A stretch of 64,000 bases of DNA from Novipirellula aureliae (GCF_007860185.1 NZ_SJPY01000004.1:186001-250000); one strand, 5' to 3'. Positions 54,101 to 64,000 are shown, counted from the stretch's first letter. A program made the numbers and translations. Notes: generated from the sequence alone by a model not told the origin.

Positions 54101-57100
54101 AACCGCTCGAGGTCGGAGATATTGCCCGCGGGGCAATGTTCGGTGATTACAACCGCGACGGCGTCATGGATTATTCGTACTTCACAGAAAGCGGTGACTT
54201 TGACGGAGTCGGGATCCGGCTGGGAACCCGCCCCGGAGAGTTTGGCGGTACACGGACCGTTCCTGCGATATCAGGTGCGATTTGGAAAGAGACACTCGCT
54301 GCCGATTTCGATGGTGATGGTGCCGTCGATCTTTTGGACGTATCGAACGACCGCATCTATCTGGGCAATGGCGACGGGACCTTTGCGGAGCCATTCCCGT
54401 CGCTTGGTGTCTCTCGGCCAACCGGGGTCGGTGCGGTTGCGGACTTTAACCTAGACGGCTTGCCTGACGTCGTCGCCACGCGGGCACGCGCGAATGGGAG
54501 TCGCTATTATGTTGCGCTTTCCAATGGAGATGGGACGTTTACTGTCAGTGACGATCAACCGGGTGGCGGTTTTTATGGCTACAACGATTTCCAAATCGCG
54601 GATTTCAATTCGGATGGATTTCCGGATTTTGTGACGAAGGATTCAATTGCCCGGTACATTGATGTCTACTTGAATGATCCGCAAGATCCCGGCGTCTTTA
54701 CGCATACGCATCGAGAGCAGCTTCCGGATGGTTCTCAAGGCGTGAACGTCTCATTCTGGGAGCATGCCTTTGTCACCAGCGATTTTACGGGCGACGGCCT
54801 ACCCGATCTGGCGTTTGCATCGCGTGAATCTGGCCAGGAGATCATGCTGGTGGTGATGGCTGGCGATGGCGCCGGCGCTTTCACGCTTCACAATCAGTTT
54901 GCAGCCTACCAGGAGGACACAATTACCCCGCTCGTCGGCTCGATCGACACGGCAGGCGATTATATGGCGGGTGATCTGGACGGCGATGATGACGTTGATC
55001 TCGTCATCGCCTCGGTCGCTGGTCCACTGATCTTTTTAAATGATGGTACCGGCGTTTTCGAACTGTTCCAACATCTGGAGGATTCAGGAAGAGCGCAGAG
55101 ATCTCGTGATAGTTGGCTAGTGGATTTCAATGAAGATGGCCATTTGGATTTAGTGACGGATTCCGATCACTCGTCAACCGCTCAAGGTCGCGGTCCGCTA
55201 TCGGTCCGGCTGGGTCGCGGCGATGCGACGTTCGAACCTCCCCAACGCATTGGCATGGTGGGGTCGACAGAGGAAGGTGTGTTCATCGATGTGGATCATG
55301 ATGGGCATCTCGATTTCGTACACGGCTCAGACGGTGTTGGCAACTACCACCCGGATACGACGTCGATCTATGCAGGACGACGTGATGACTTGGTCGATCT
55401 TGTCGCCGTCGACCTTGACGGCGACGGCAATGAAGAAGTTCTGACAATTCAAGACCAGATGGACCGTCTGCAGATCTTCGTCGGAGACAACCTGGGGCGT
55501 CTGACGCGTCAATCTGATTTATTGACTGGCCGATCTCCCAAGGCGGTCACAGCAGCGGACATTGATGCCGATGGGCAAATGGAGTTGATCACCGCCAATC
55601 GCGCCAGTCGTAGTCTAAGTGTTTTCGCGGGCAATTTGGCGAGCGGCTATGCCTCGACTGACATACCGGTTGGCAATGGACCGATTGACGTTGCGGCAGC
55701 CGATGTCAACGGCGATGGCCATATCGATATCGTGGCCCTCGATGACTCGTTGAACGCCCTGTGGGTTTTTCAGGGCGATGGCACTAGCACGCTTGGTCAG
55801 CCGACGGCAATTGCGATTGGAGACAAACCTGGGCGACTAACGCTCGCAGACGCGGACGGCGATGGTACGATCGAGGCTGTCGTTACCTTGCCCGATACGA
55901 ACCGTCTGATGATCTTAAGCGATTTGGCTAGTAATCCGACCGGTTCACCCATCTATGTCGATCTCGCATCCACGCCAAGCGACGTGACAGCGGTTGACCT
56001 GAATGACGACGGCAATCCCGATTTGGCCGTAACGCTTTCCGAAGACGACGTGCTGGCAATCTTTTTTGGTCGAGGGAACAACCAGTATGCCAGGCCGCAA
56101 AACATCCGCGTCGGAGATCATCCAATGCGTGTGACGCTTGCGGATGCAGACGAAGATGGACGTACGGATTTGATCGTTGCGAACTCGGGCGATGCGACCG
56201 CCAGCGTGATCTACAACCGCTTCGATCCCAACGAAGTTTACCGCTACGACAGTGATGCGGTGGATCCTGACGACGATCCGCTCACCTACTCTATCGTTGA
56301 TGGTCCAGGCGGACTCATCATCAACCGTGACTCGGGCGCTTTATTGTGGGCGGCATCTCCAGATCAAGTTGGTGTCCATGACGTTACGATCGCAGCGGAT
56401 GATGGTCGGGGAGGTGTGGCCACGCAGTCGTTCAAGATCGACGTCGTGCCCGCCCGTGAGAATGCTGCACCGCTGATCGCGACGGAGCCGGTAACCTCGA
56501 TTGGGGCAAACGAAAAATTCAGCTACGCTGCGACCGCCGTTGACGGAGATCAGGATGCTCTTCGCTATCGACTACTGAACGCGCCAGACGGTGCCACGCT
56601 CGATCCCACCACCGGTGAATTGGACTGGGATGGGCGAGGGCAAGCGTTTATCTACGCTCCCTATGACGAAGGGGGCGACGTGCGTGTCCCGGCGGATGCT
56701 TCCTTACAGCCAAGTAGCGTTACGGTCGAAGGTTGGTTCAATATTCACACATTGACCGCCAGCAACAGTGCTTCCGTTCTGTTTAGGCTGCCGGGTGCTT
56801 ACGGCAATGCATTCTACCTGCGAACTCGCTTCAACACGCAGTTGGAGCTCGTGATGAATTTCGATGGACAGACAATCACTTTCCGGCCGGAATTCGAGGC
56901 TCGCGAAGATCGTTGGGTTCACATGGCGCTGACTATCGATGATGCTACGAAAACGGCCACCATCTATGCCGACGGACGCGTTGTCGGCACGACATCCATT
57001 CCAGATTCGATCGCCTATTCAGAGGATGGGATTCTGGAAGTTGGATACGGTGGCCAGTACAAGACGATGGCGACGCTCGATAACTTCCGCGTCTGGAACG

Positions 57101-60100
57101 TCGCCCGGTCAGCAGCCGAGATACAAGAAGGGATGGGGCGACAGTATGAGAACCATCCTGAATTGGTACTCGATTTCCGATTCGAGGATACTTATGCGCT
57201 GTCGGTGAAAGACTACTCCGGCAACAACAATTTCGGCTACCGAACCTCCAATGGGTTGCTGCCACAGCCAACGTCAGGGTTGGTAACCCCTGGCCAACAC
57301 GATTTCTCAATCGCTGTCGAAGACGGCCGTGGTGGGTACGACGAGCAGTCGTTTACGGTCAATGTTCTGCCGGAGCTGCGTGGTTCCATCACCGGCCACC
57401 TTTTCGATGATCTGAATCGAGATGGCGATCAAGACGATGGCAGCGAGGAAGGTATCCCCGCCGAACCGCCGCTCGAAGGCTGGCAACTCTACATCGATAC
57501 CAACGGCAATGCTTATCCGGACCCAAGCGAACCAACGGCCACCACGGATGCTAATGGTGATTATCGCTTCGAGGGTCTCTTGCCGGGTAGTTATCCCGTT
57601 CGCGTTTCACCGATGGCCGGTTACGACGTGCCGCCCGGCGCGATGCCGGTCAGTGTCACGGCCAACGACGAGACCGCTTTTGACTTGGCCATCGAGCAAC
57701 TGTCGCTAAGCCACATCCGTGGGCAATTGTTGACCGAAGATGCGGAGGCGGTGGCCTACTGGAAAGTGTTTGCGGACCTCGACAATGATGGTTCGCGAGG
57801 TGAAAACGAACCGATGGCGGTCACAGATCGCAACGGTGATTATGCGCTGACGGGGCTCGATTCGGGCACCTACAAGATCCACACGGAGCTGCCTGCTGGC
57901 TGGGCGGACACGGCGGGCCGTGATGGACTGACGGTCACGCTGGCCGACGACGAGATTTCAGCGGGCAATGATTTTATCGTTGAGCCAACCAACACCTCGG
58001 TCACCGGCGGTGTGCACTTTGTCACCACGCCGAGCACAACGATCGAAGCCAGGCAAACGTTTCGCTATGCGTCGGTCGCCATGGGCATCGCCGCCGATGC
58101 GATCACCTACGATCTATCGCTAGCACCCGCTGGCATGACCATTGATCCTCAAACCGGACTCGTTGCCTGGCGTCCGTCGATTGATCAAGTCGGCGAGCAT
58201 TTGGTCATCCTGCGAGCCACTAACGTATCCGGCTCCATATCCTTGCACGATTTCAATCTCAACGTCACCGCACCGAACACTCCGCCGGTGATCACCCGTG
58301 GCACAGGCCTCTTGCCTGTGATTCCTACCTTTTCCACGACAGCCTACTCCACCATCTCCTACAGCTACGACATCATCGCCCAGGACGCTGAATCGACAAC
58401 ACTGACTTACACGCTCACGAATGCCCCGGCTGGTGCGACCATCGATGCCACGACAGGCCGAATTGCCTGGACACCCGCGGCTAGCGACGTCGGCTCACAT
58501 GCATTTACGGTCGAAGTCGCGGATGAAGCGGGTGCATCCACGACGGCCACTTGGTCCGTCGAGGTTACCACCGAAACACCGACCGTATTGCCGCTGGATG
58601 TCAATCTGCCGCGAACGACCGCGGCGGTCGTCACCGACTACTTCAGCCGTATCGGCGCAATCGATCAGCTCGGTCGACCTGTCAGCTGGTCGCTTTCGAA
58701 TGGCCCCGCCGGTTTAACCGTGGAGCCAGACGGCACGATCGAGTGGACGCCTTCGTCGAGCCAGCTCGGTACTCAATCGGTCGAGTTGGCGGCCACGACC
58801 GCTGATGGCGACACCGAAACAATCACGTTCGAGATCGAAGTCACCGGTCGCCTCAAGAATGCCCCTCCGTCGATCGATTCTGCTCCGCTGCTTTCGGTGT
58901 CACTCGGACAACCCTACGAGTACGACGTGATGGTATCCGATCCCGATCGAGATATCCTTGCATTCACATTGCTCGACGCTCCCATCGGCATGAGTGTCCA
59001 TCCATCGATGGGACATGTCCGCTGGACACCTGCTGGCGATCAACTTGGTGAACACGTCGTGCTTATCCAGGTCAGTGATCCGCTGGGCGCCACGGCGACT
59101 CAGGAATTCACACTCAACGTCAGCCGCTTTGGTGGTCCGCCGCGGATCGTTAGCGTGCCGCCGACGGAGGCCAATGTGGGATCCTCGCTGTTGTACACGG
59201 TCGTTGCGATCGATCGCGAAGGCGATCCGTTGACGTTCACTCTACTGACGGCACCGACCGGGATGACGATTGTCGAAACCACCGGCGAGATCTCATGGAC
59301 GCCTGCGGTCGATCAAGTCGGTCAGCAAGATGTGGTGATTCAAGTCAGTGATGGTGTGGGCGGCGCCGCAACACAGGCGTTCGCGATCAACGTCGCGGCG
59401 GGCACTGCCAATTTGCCGCCGCAGATCACCAGCGATGCACCACGTTTTGGTTCGGTCGGAACGGAATTCATCTATACCCTATCGGCCACCGATCCGGAGA
59501 GCACCACGATCACCTACAGCCTGGGACGCGGACCGACCGGCATGACGGTCGATGCGGCCACGGGCGTGGTCAGTTGGACTCCGGCGACCGATCAAGCTGG
59601 CAAGCACGTCGTCACGCTGATCGCCACCGATGCGGGTGGAGCCAGTGCCATCGAGTCGTTCGAGTTTGACGTGTTGGCGCAGAACTCGGCACCAGTCATC
59701 AACAGCATCGCACCGTTGAACGTGTCCGCCGGTGAAGTCTTCAAGTACGACGTCTTGGTCAGTGACGCGGATCTCGATCAACTCTCGTATGAGTTAACGA
59801 GCGTTCCTGCCGGAGCCGAGATCGACTCCTTTGGACGCATCCGCTGGCAGACGGACATTTCACTCATTGGTTCGCACGACTTCACCGTGAAGGTTAGCGA
59901 TCCGCGTGGCGGCGAAGTCATGCAGAGTTTTACGCTCGAGGTGATCGAGGATGTTATTCCGCCCAAGCTCAGCCTGATCGAGAACCTTGGCGAGGGATCT
60001 CGCAACGTCCTACCATGGCAGGGTCCCTTCAAGGTGTTTGTCAAAGCGATCGATAACGTAGCGATCGCGTCGTTGACGCTACAAGCCAACGGTCAGGACA

Positions 60101-63100
60101 TCCCGCTCGACGCCGCCGGCACCGCCACGTTTACCTTCGAGGATTGGACGTTCCAAACGATCAACGCCACGGCAACCGCGATTGATACCAACGGCAACGT
60201 GACCACCAAGACGATCACGTTTGATTACGATTTCCCGGAAGGCTGGAGCGGAGCGGGTACGGAAGACATCCCCACCGCGGTGATCACAAGTCCAACGGAC
60301 ACCGAGTCGGTCACCGGCATGGTCAGCATCGTCGGCACCGCCGCCCACGAGGATCTATTCGGTTACAAGCTGTCGTACCGCCGCGTGGATGAGACCAGTT
60401 ACACCGAGTTCTACGAGAGCACGACTGCTGTCACCAATGGCGAACTCGGCGTCTGGGACACCAGTTTGTTAGTCAACGACGAATACGTGATTCGTCTCGA
60501 AGTCGCCACCAATGCGGGCATCGTCAACGTCGTCGAGCACCACGTTGGGTTGGCCGGCGAGCTGAAGCTCGGGAATTTCCGTTTGAGCTTTACGGACATG
60601 GTGATCCCGGTCGCCGGAATCCCGATCGAGATCACACGGATCTACGACACGCTACAAGCCGACCGTGAAGGCGACTTTGGTTATGGTTGGCGATTAGAGT
60701 ATCGCAACACGGACTTACGGGTGGGCTTACCAAATAGCGGCCTCGAAGACATTGGCATCTACTCGGCCTTGCGTCCTGGTGTGAAGGTCTACTTGAATGT
60801 TCCCGGCGAAGGCCGCCAGGGTTTCACCTTCGACCCAGATATCCGCGTGCTACCTGGATTTGGCGGGAACAACTTGGTCCTCGCTCGTCCCCGCTTTACC
60901 CCTGACCCTGGTGTGACTTCAACGCTCTCGACGGGAACCAGTAGCTACCTGCAGGTCAACGAACAGGGCGAACTGTACGCCCCGGGCGGCATTCCGTACA
61001 ACCCTGCCAGTCCAAGTTTTGGCGGTGCGTATGTATTGACGACACGCGAAAAAATTACCTATCGAATTGATGGTGGGACAGGCAAGCTTCTTTCGGCCGA
61101 TGATCGAAATGGCAATACGATTCGCTTTACGGACGCGGCAATCTTGAACGATTCGGATCAGTCGATGGTTCACTTGAGGCGAGATAGTCGAGGGCGTATT
61201 GTTTCGATTGGCGACAATGAAGGGGGAGTCACACAGTATCTGTATTCGTCCGGCGATCTTGTACGAGTTGTTGACCCCGATGGCTACGACACCAAAGTGT
61301 CTTACGATGGACAACATCGAATTACCGAGATCATTGACCCCCTTGAAAGGCCAATTGTTCGCAACGAATACGATTCCAATGGACGGCTAACGAAACGAAC
61401 GGACGCCTCGGGGCGTGAAGTCCAGTTCGATGTGGATGCATCGCTGAGGCAAGAAGTGATTGAAGATGTTGATGGTGCCGTGACCGTTCACCAATACGAC
61501 AATCGTGGAAACCTTGTCCACTCAACGGATCCTCTTGGCGGCGTGACGCAGCGCAGTTTTGATTCCAATAACAATCTCATCGAGGTCGTCAACGCGAATG
61601 GTGAAATCACGCGGCAAACATTCGACTCCACCGGCAACTTGTTAATGCGCACTGAAGCCGATGGAGGCATCACTCGATTTAGTTATGCCAGTGGGGACCG
61701 CTTGACGTCATGGGTCGATCCGACCGGACGCGGATTGCGATTTGAGTATGACGAACAAGGTAATCTCGTTAAACGAATCGATTTGCAGGGCAATATGGTC
61801 GTGCAGCGATCCGTCAATTCGAAAGGGCTCATCGAGTCAGAAACGGATGCAGACGGTAATCGAACAACATTCACCTATGATGCGATGGGAAACCAAACGT
61901 CGGTGTCCGACCCCTTGGGGCGATCGCAAACACAGACCTATGATGCGACTGGAACTCCGATCACTTTTGAAACTGCGGGAGGAACTCGATACGAATTTAA
62001 GACCGATTCGCGGGGCCTGTATAACGAAGCGAGCTCAGAAACGGGCGCTTCAATTAAATTAGTGTTTGATGGTACCGGAGAATTGGCGAGCGTGATTGAT
62101 GCGGAGGGCGTTGAGGCCTTCTCGATCAGTTATGACAGCAACCAACAGGAAACCATGTTTGAGGACTCGTTGAACCATGCTCAAACGCGAGAGTACAACG
62201 AGAAGGGGGAACTCGTTCGATTGGTGAATGAAACGGGGGCCGCGGTTCTCTTTGTCTACGATGCACTGGGACGCCAAATTCGCGTCGACTTGCCCGACGG
62301 CGGCACGATCAAAAACGGCTATGATCCCGTCGGTCGCTTAATCACGCGAGAAGATCCTTCCGGTGCGACCACGACTTACGACTACGATCCGACAGGTCGG
62401 TTAATTTCACAAACCGACCCGCTCGGCGGCATCACTCGCTATCAGTACGATCTGGCGGGACGGTTGACTCATGTGACCGATCGTGGCGACTATACGACCG
62501 AGACCATTTACGATGATCGTGGACTTGCTGTCGAGACAGTTTTTGCAGACGGATCACGGATCCAACGCGAATACGACACCAAGGGTGAACTTATCGCCGT
62601 GATGGATCCGCTGGGGCAGGTTCAACGATTCGCTTACGACCTAGTAGGCAACCTCGTCACCGTCATGAACCCGGACGGATCAAGTGCGCACTTCGTCTAC
62701 AATGACGACAACTTGATTTCTGAGCAGACCGATGCCTTGGGGCGAACCACTCAGTTTCAATACGATGAAGCAGGGCGATTGGTCTCGAAGGTCTACCCCG
62801 ATGGATCGACCGTAAGGACCATCTACAATGCAGCTGGACTTGTGACTTCGCAAATCGATAGCGATGGTTCCAAGACCGACATAACGATGGACCGTAATGG
62901 GCGAGTCGTCGAACGTCGCTTCGCCGACGGACTAAGCGAATCGTTTGTCTATAACGATGATGGATCGCTTGCCGAAAGCATTAATGACCAAGGTACGACT
63001 CGATACCAGTATGACACGACGGGGCGACCAACGAAAATTGAATTTCCCAATGACACCGAGCTGATTTACACTTATGATGCTCGTGGCTTGAGGCAGAGCG

Positions 63101-64000
63101 TTACCCAGTCGTTCGCTGATGGCTTAGCGAAGACGACGCAGTACACCTACGATGAACTTGGGCGAATCAAATCGGTGACCACAACGGACGACGCGGTTGT
63201 CTCCTACCACTACGATTCTCGCGACAACGTCACCCGAATCGACTATCCAAACGGAATCGAAGCGGAATTCGCCTACGATTCATTTAGCCGAATGACACTT
63301 GCCCAGTACGTCCGTGGCGAAGAAGTGCTGGCGAGTGTGCAATATGCGTATGACGCAGCAGGACGGAGAAGCGAAGCCCGTTATGACAGTGGTCGTTTGG
63401 TAGAGTACAGCTACAATGATCGTGGATGGCTCGTCGACGAAACGCATTACGATGGCGATGGCTTGATCCTTTATCAACAATCACACTCCTATGACGCTGT
63501 GGGTAACGCGATCACCCGAATTGTTGGTGAGACGGAAACGACGCTCGTTTACAACTTGTTGGATCAAGTCGTCTCTAGCGGCATGGTTTCTTTTACCTAT
63601 GACGAAGATGGCCGACTGCAATCGAAAACGGTGGGCGAACAGACGATTGAATACCGCTATGATGCTGAAGGACAATTGATTCGGGTTGTTGGTAGCGACG
63701 TGGACGTGACGTACCAGTACGACGCGAGTGGCTATCGACTTTCGCGGTCCGTCGGCGATGAGGAAACAATTTATGCGAATGATCCGTTTGACTTGTCCGG
63801 CGTCACTCAAGTTGTCGGCGAATATCGAGACGAGGGTGCCGAGGCATTTTACTATGTCTACGGTGATCGCCCGCTGATTCAATCCGATGCCGCAGAGCAT
63901 CATCACTACATGTTGCTCGACGGATCAACCGACGTGATAGCCATCGCTGACGAATCGGGGGTGATCGCGGCGAGACACCAATACGATGCATTTGGAATGG
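51178..64000 (+). CDS. Giant exported surface protein: dockerin, FG-GAP/VCBS, LamG, SdrD-like, He_PIG and Rhs/YD repeats (partial, runs off window)
   Basis: One open frame runs from ATG 51178 to the edge (4274 codons, no stop; in-frame checks at 53101, 56221, 60061 and 63961 agree). Residues 1-56: basic N-terminus with a YEVLEARRVLDA motif (42-53). Residues 63-131: dockerin-type calcium repeats. About 452-535: first cadherin/He_PIG-like domain. About 642-1681: FG-GAP/VCBS repeats (many D-x-N/D-x-D-G motifs). About 1688-1821: two He_PIG-like domains. About 1833-2021: LamG/concanavalin-like. About 2069-2268: two SdrD-like domains. About 2278-2925: seven He_PIG-like domains of roughly 91 residues. 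About 2928-3127: Ig-like domains. About 3125-4274: Rhs core with YD repeats. The C-terminus, where Rhs proteins usually carry variable toxin or effector parts, is not visible. Probable adhesion/defence/effector scaffold. Confidence 0.9.
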   Translation, partial: MSHFNEGQSGLSRLLSRSPLAGKRRPKDSRSRGRRKPRVCRYEVLEARRVLDAAIWHNVLRATDVDAEQGLRASDALAIINELTDRRYSDPGTGALITEFSEQTRPPFYDVNCDGKATAHDALVVINALSGSEFGSIYSFASSVDGETTGGSYDAVGCHVRLNEGTSLRTEVSSQLTLPSDDAGVSVRFETPVFDTASTESMQDAFEVTVTDTAGNSLTQPFAYGRTASLNWSERTADAVGLATSLDDGGTSPTSVHEAVINLAHLDAGTEVIVTARLLNNDRDETSSVVIHDMKPVTGMSMPPMEYAGESTSGLQSGGLLDGGPLVVENLEDVSASMEAHYGRTSYISDRSQIISELVVTNRGNQAVTGQMIVVLDQFSEIDTFVMHPDGLLADGRPYFDMTASLDGPLGPGESTRPREIRFTNPGDTRFGYRLTTLGDLNVAPSGFTTTPLTKIEAGHTYHYDAVAADEDDQSLVYSVVTGPPEATIDSETGRLSWETLSSDLGRHHVVLRATDPYGLFVEQRFEIEVVESLANRPPNFVSDPITDAIASSGFEITTVGVGDSPAGVATISGFQGPRIVTINSGEQTVGVYAGENNDRFDDATSYSTGFPAADGQLFDVGYKVDVGIPEYLSASDSNGVFGMDQGDLNGDGILDMVTLFAFNSSVLGLQYQLRITAVLGDGDGGFGAPIEIYAHDIGSNIYDPRNLLLRDFTGDGNLDVVAVERRQDPRLIVITGNGDGTFGEALEQTFTNPVSDFFAADVNEDGVLDLVGRTAVLGFGANYEAVWMKGVGDGTFAEPVVIGSAGEAPNCCYSTQTRPYDVLDVNGDSHQDLVIAVGSNIQVYHNDGAGNFTLAADFDPEGNFTPYYWIRGGDFNGDGNVDLAFHRSTASLDVLLGDGSGIDFTYQPGPETDAWLSNYAGSDNPVDVDFDGDLDLIFGNANGDWTSTKVAINDGTGLFQITEYAMLDFSGDVEPLEVGDIARGAMFGDYNRDGVMDYSYFTESGDFDGVGIRLGTRPGEFGGTRTVPAISGAIWKETLAADFDGDGAVDLLDVSNDRIYLGNGDGTFAEPFPSLGVSRPTGVGAVADFNLDGLPDVVATRARANGSRYYVALSNGDGTFTVSDDQPGGGFYGYNDFQIADFNSDGFPDFVTKDSIARYIDVYLNDPQDPGVFTHTHREQLPDGSQGVNVSFWEHAFVTSDFTGDGLPDLAFASRESGQEIMLVVMAGDGAGAFTLHNQFAAYQEDTITPLVGSIDTAGDYMAGDLDGDDDVDLVIASVAGPLIFLNDGTGVFELFQHLEDSGRAQRSRDSWLVDFNEDGHLDLVTDSDHSSTAQGRGPLSVRLGRGDATFEPPQRIGMVGSTEEGVFIDVDHDGHLDFVHGSDGVGNYHPDTTSIYAGRRDDLVDLVAVDLDGDGNEEVLTIQDQMDRLQIFVGDNLGRLTRQSDLLTGRSPKAVTAADIDADGQMELITANRASRSLSVFAGNLASGYASTDIPVGNGPIDVAAADVNGDGHIDIVALDDSLNALWVFQGDGTSTLGQPTAIAIGDKPGRLTLADADGDGTIEAVVTLPDTNRLMILSDLASNPTGSPIYVDLASTPSDVTAVDLNDDGNPDLAVTLSEDDVLAIFFGRGNNQYARPQNIRVGDHPMRVTLADADEDGRTDLIVANSGDATASVIYNRFDPNEVYRYDSDAVDPDDDPLTYSIVDGPGGLIINRDSGALLWAASPDQVGVHDVTIAADDGRGGVATQSFKIDVVPARENAAPLIATEPVTSIGANEKFSYAATAVDGDQDALRYRLLNAPDGATLDPTTGELDWDGRGQAFIYAPYDEGGDVRVPADASLQPSSVTVEGWFNIHTLTASNSASVLFRLPGAYGNAFYLRTRFNTQLELVMNFDGQTITFRPEFEAREDRWVHMALTIDDATKTATIYADGRVVGTTSIPDSIAYSEDGILEVGYGGQYKTMATLDNFRVWNVARSAAEIQEGMGRQYENHPELVLDFRFEDTYALSVKDYSGNNNFGYRTSNGLLPQPTSGLVTPGQHDFSIAVEDGRGGYDEQSFTVNVLPELRGSITGHLFDDLNRDGDQDDGSEEGIPAEPPLEGWQLYIDTNGNAYPDPSEPTATTDANGDYRFEGLLPGSYPVRVSPMAGYDVPPGAMPVSVTANDETAFDLAIEQLSLSHIRGQLLTEDAEAVAYWKVFADLDNDGSRGENEPMAVTDRNGDYALTGLDSGTYKIHTELPAGWADTAGRDGLTVTLADDEISAGNDFIVEPTNTSVTGGVHFVTTPSTTIEARQTFRYASVAMGIAADAITYDLSLAPAGMTIDPQTGLVAWRPSIDQVGEHLVILRATNVSGSISLHDFNLNVTAPNTPPVITRGTGLLPVIPTFSTTAYSTISYSYDIIAQDAESTTLTYTLTNAPAGATIDATTGRIAWTPAASDVGSHAFTVEVADEAGASTTATWSVEVTTETPTVLPLDVNLPRTTAAVVTDYFSRIGAIDQLGRPVSWSLSNGPAGLTVEPDGTIEWTPSSSQLGTQSVELAATTADGDTETITFEIEVTGRLKNAPPSIDSAPLLSVSLGQPYEYDVMVSDPDRDILAFTLLDAPIGMSVHPSMGHVRWTPAGDQLGEHVVLIQVSDPLGATATQEFTLNVSRFGGPPRIVSVPPTEANVGSSLLYTVVAIDREGDPLTFTLLTAPTGMTIVETTGEISWTPAVDQVGQQDVVIQVSDGVGGAATQAFAINVAAGTANLPPQITSDAPRFGSVGTEFIYTLSATDPESTTITYSLGRGPTGMTVDAATGVVSWTPATDQAGKHVVTLIATDAGGASAIESFEFDVLAQNSAPVINSIAPLNVSAGEVFKYDVLVSDADLDQLSYELTSVPAGAEIDSFGRIRWQTDISLIGSHDFTVKVSDPRGGEVMQSFTLEVIEDVIPPKLSLIENLGEGSRNVLPWQGPFKVFVKAIDNVAIASLTLQANGQDIPLDAAGTATFTFEDWTFQTINATATAIDTNGNVTTKTITFDYDFPEGWSGAGTEDIPTAVITSPTDTESVTGMVSIVGTAAHEDLFGYKLSYRRVDETSYTEFYESTTAVTNGELGVWDTSLLVNDEYVIRLEVATNAGIVNVVEHHVGLAGELKLGNFRLSFTDMVIPVAGIPIEITRIYDTLQADREGDFGYGWRLEYRNTDLRVGLPNSGLEDIGIYSALRPGVKVYLNVPGEGRQGFTFDPDIRVLPGFGGNNLVLARPRFTPDPGVTSTLSTGTSSYLQVNEQGELYAPGGIPYNPASPSFGGAYVLTTREKITYRIDGGTGKLLSADDRNGNTIRFTDAAILNDSDQSMVHLRRDSRGRIVSIGDNEGGVTQYLYSSGDLVRVVDPDGYDTKVSYDGQHRITEIIDPLERPIVRNEYDSNGRLTKRTDASGREVQFDVDASLRQEVIEDVDGAVTVHQYDNRGNLVHSTDPLGGVTQRSFDSNNNLIEVVNANGEITRQTFDSTGNLLMRTEADGGITRFSYASGDRLTSWVDPTGRGLRFEYDEQGNLVKRIDLQGNMVVQRSVNSKGLIESETDADGNRTTFTYDAMGNQTSVSDPLGRSQTQTYDATGTPITFETAGGTRYEFKTDSRGLYNEASSETGASIKLVFDGTGELASVIDAEGVEAFSISYDSNQQETMFEDSLNHAQTREYNEKGELVRLVNETGAAVLFVYDALGRQIRVDLPDGGTIKNGYDPVGRLITREDPSGATTTYDYDPTGRLISQTDPLGGITRYQYDLAGRLTHVTDRGDYTTETIYDDRGLAVETVFADGSRIQREYDTKGELIAVMDPLGQVQRFAYDLVGNLVTVMNPDGSSAHFVYNDDNLISEQTDALGRTTQFQYDEAGRLVSKVYPDGSTVRTIYNAAGLVTSQIDSDGSKTDITMDRNGRVVERRFADGLSESFVYNDDGSLAESINDQGTTRYQYDTTGRPTKIEFPNDTELIYTYDARGLRQSVTQSFADGLAKTTQYTYDELGRIKSVTTTDDAVVSYHYDSRDNVTRIDYPNGIEAEFAYDSFSRMTLAQYVRGEEVLASVQYAYDAAGRRSEARYDSGRLVEYSYNDRGWLVDETHYDGDGLILYQQSHSYDAVGNAITRIVGETETTLVYNLLDQVVSSGMVSFTYDEDGRLQSKTVGEQTIEYRYDAEGQLIRVVGSDVDVTYQYDASGYRLSRSVGDEETIYANDPFDLSGVTQVVGEYRDEGAEAFYYVYGDRPLIQSDAAEHHHYMLLDGSTDVIAIADESGVIAARHQYDAFGM

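Overview
The window looks like chromosomal DNA of a planctomycete, most likely a Rhodopirellula/Pirellulaceae-type organism. I base this on several things seen together: BBP7-like outer-membrane proteins, dockerin and FG-GAP giant surface proteins with an N-terminal 'LEPR/LEAR' motif, an exosortase polysaccharide locus, fragments of sulfatase and GH51 genes, and many short intergenic repeats. The species assignment is inference, because no rRNA gene is present.

Layout. 1-5325 (minus strand): an exopolysaccharide/exosortase operon of exosortase, Wzz/BY-kinase, EpsI and a CapD-type sugar epimerase that runs off the left edge. 5749-8141 (minus): a YecH-like small protein followed by a tightly overlapping ExbB/TolQ - ExbD-like - small membrane protein cassette. 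8601-18913 (plus, one minus gene): metabolic and signalling genes (acyl-CoA dehydrogenase, lipoprotein, methyltransferase, Fe-alcohol dehydrogenase, PAS-GAF-receiver protein, thioesterase, MsrA, DUF2007/zinc-ribbon protein). 18929-30903: genome maintenance and regulation (DnaE2 polymerase, a CsrA-receiver fusion, PriA, NadD, a short P-II protein, a ketosynthase-like protein lacking its cysteine, a GNAT-like protein, a SpoU methylase). A striking array of 31-bp hairpin units lies between the csrA-fusion gene and priA. 31406-34582: two envelope genes (a pilus/secretin N-domain plus BON-like protein and a BBP7-like protein). 34991-40017: an HPF-like gene, then the classical tRNA-Thr/Tyr/Gly/Thr - tuf - tRNA-Trp - secE - nusG - rplK order; the usual rplA-rplJ-rplL continuation is absent here. 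40284-43663: a GH51 remnant and a dockerin-bearing protein with two aspartyl-protease DTG motifs. 44022-46377: a LolC/E-LolD lipoprotein exporter pair. 46378-48130: a graveyard of truncated genes (DUF4058, RAYT-like transposase, GxxExxY, sulfatase) stitched together by hairpin repeats and two 163-bp direct repeats. 48265-50912: a rhomboid protease and an unidentified 420-residue protein. 51178 to the right edge: one continuous reading frame of at least 4274 codons encoding a giant surface protein (N-terminal dockerin, FG-GAP/VCBS, LamG, SdrD-like, cadherin/He_PIG-like repeats, then Rhs/YD repeats) whose C-terminus lies outside the window.

How the parts relate. The exosortase operon, the LEPR/LEAR-motif proteins, the dockerins, BBP7 and the Lol pair all concern building and decorating the cell envelope. 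The tuf-rplK block is core translation and transcription machinery. Intergenic DNA is unusually rich in hairpin repeats, many lying directly 3' of stop codons. The CsrA-receiver fusion, the cysteine-less ketosynthase, the repeat/gene-fragment zone and the giant Rhs protein are the most unusual items. All functional assignments rest on reading motifs by eye; no database search was possible.
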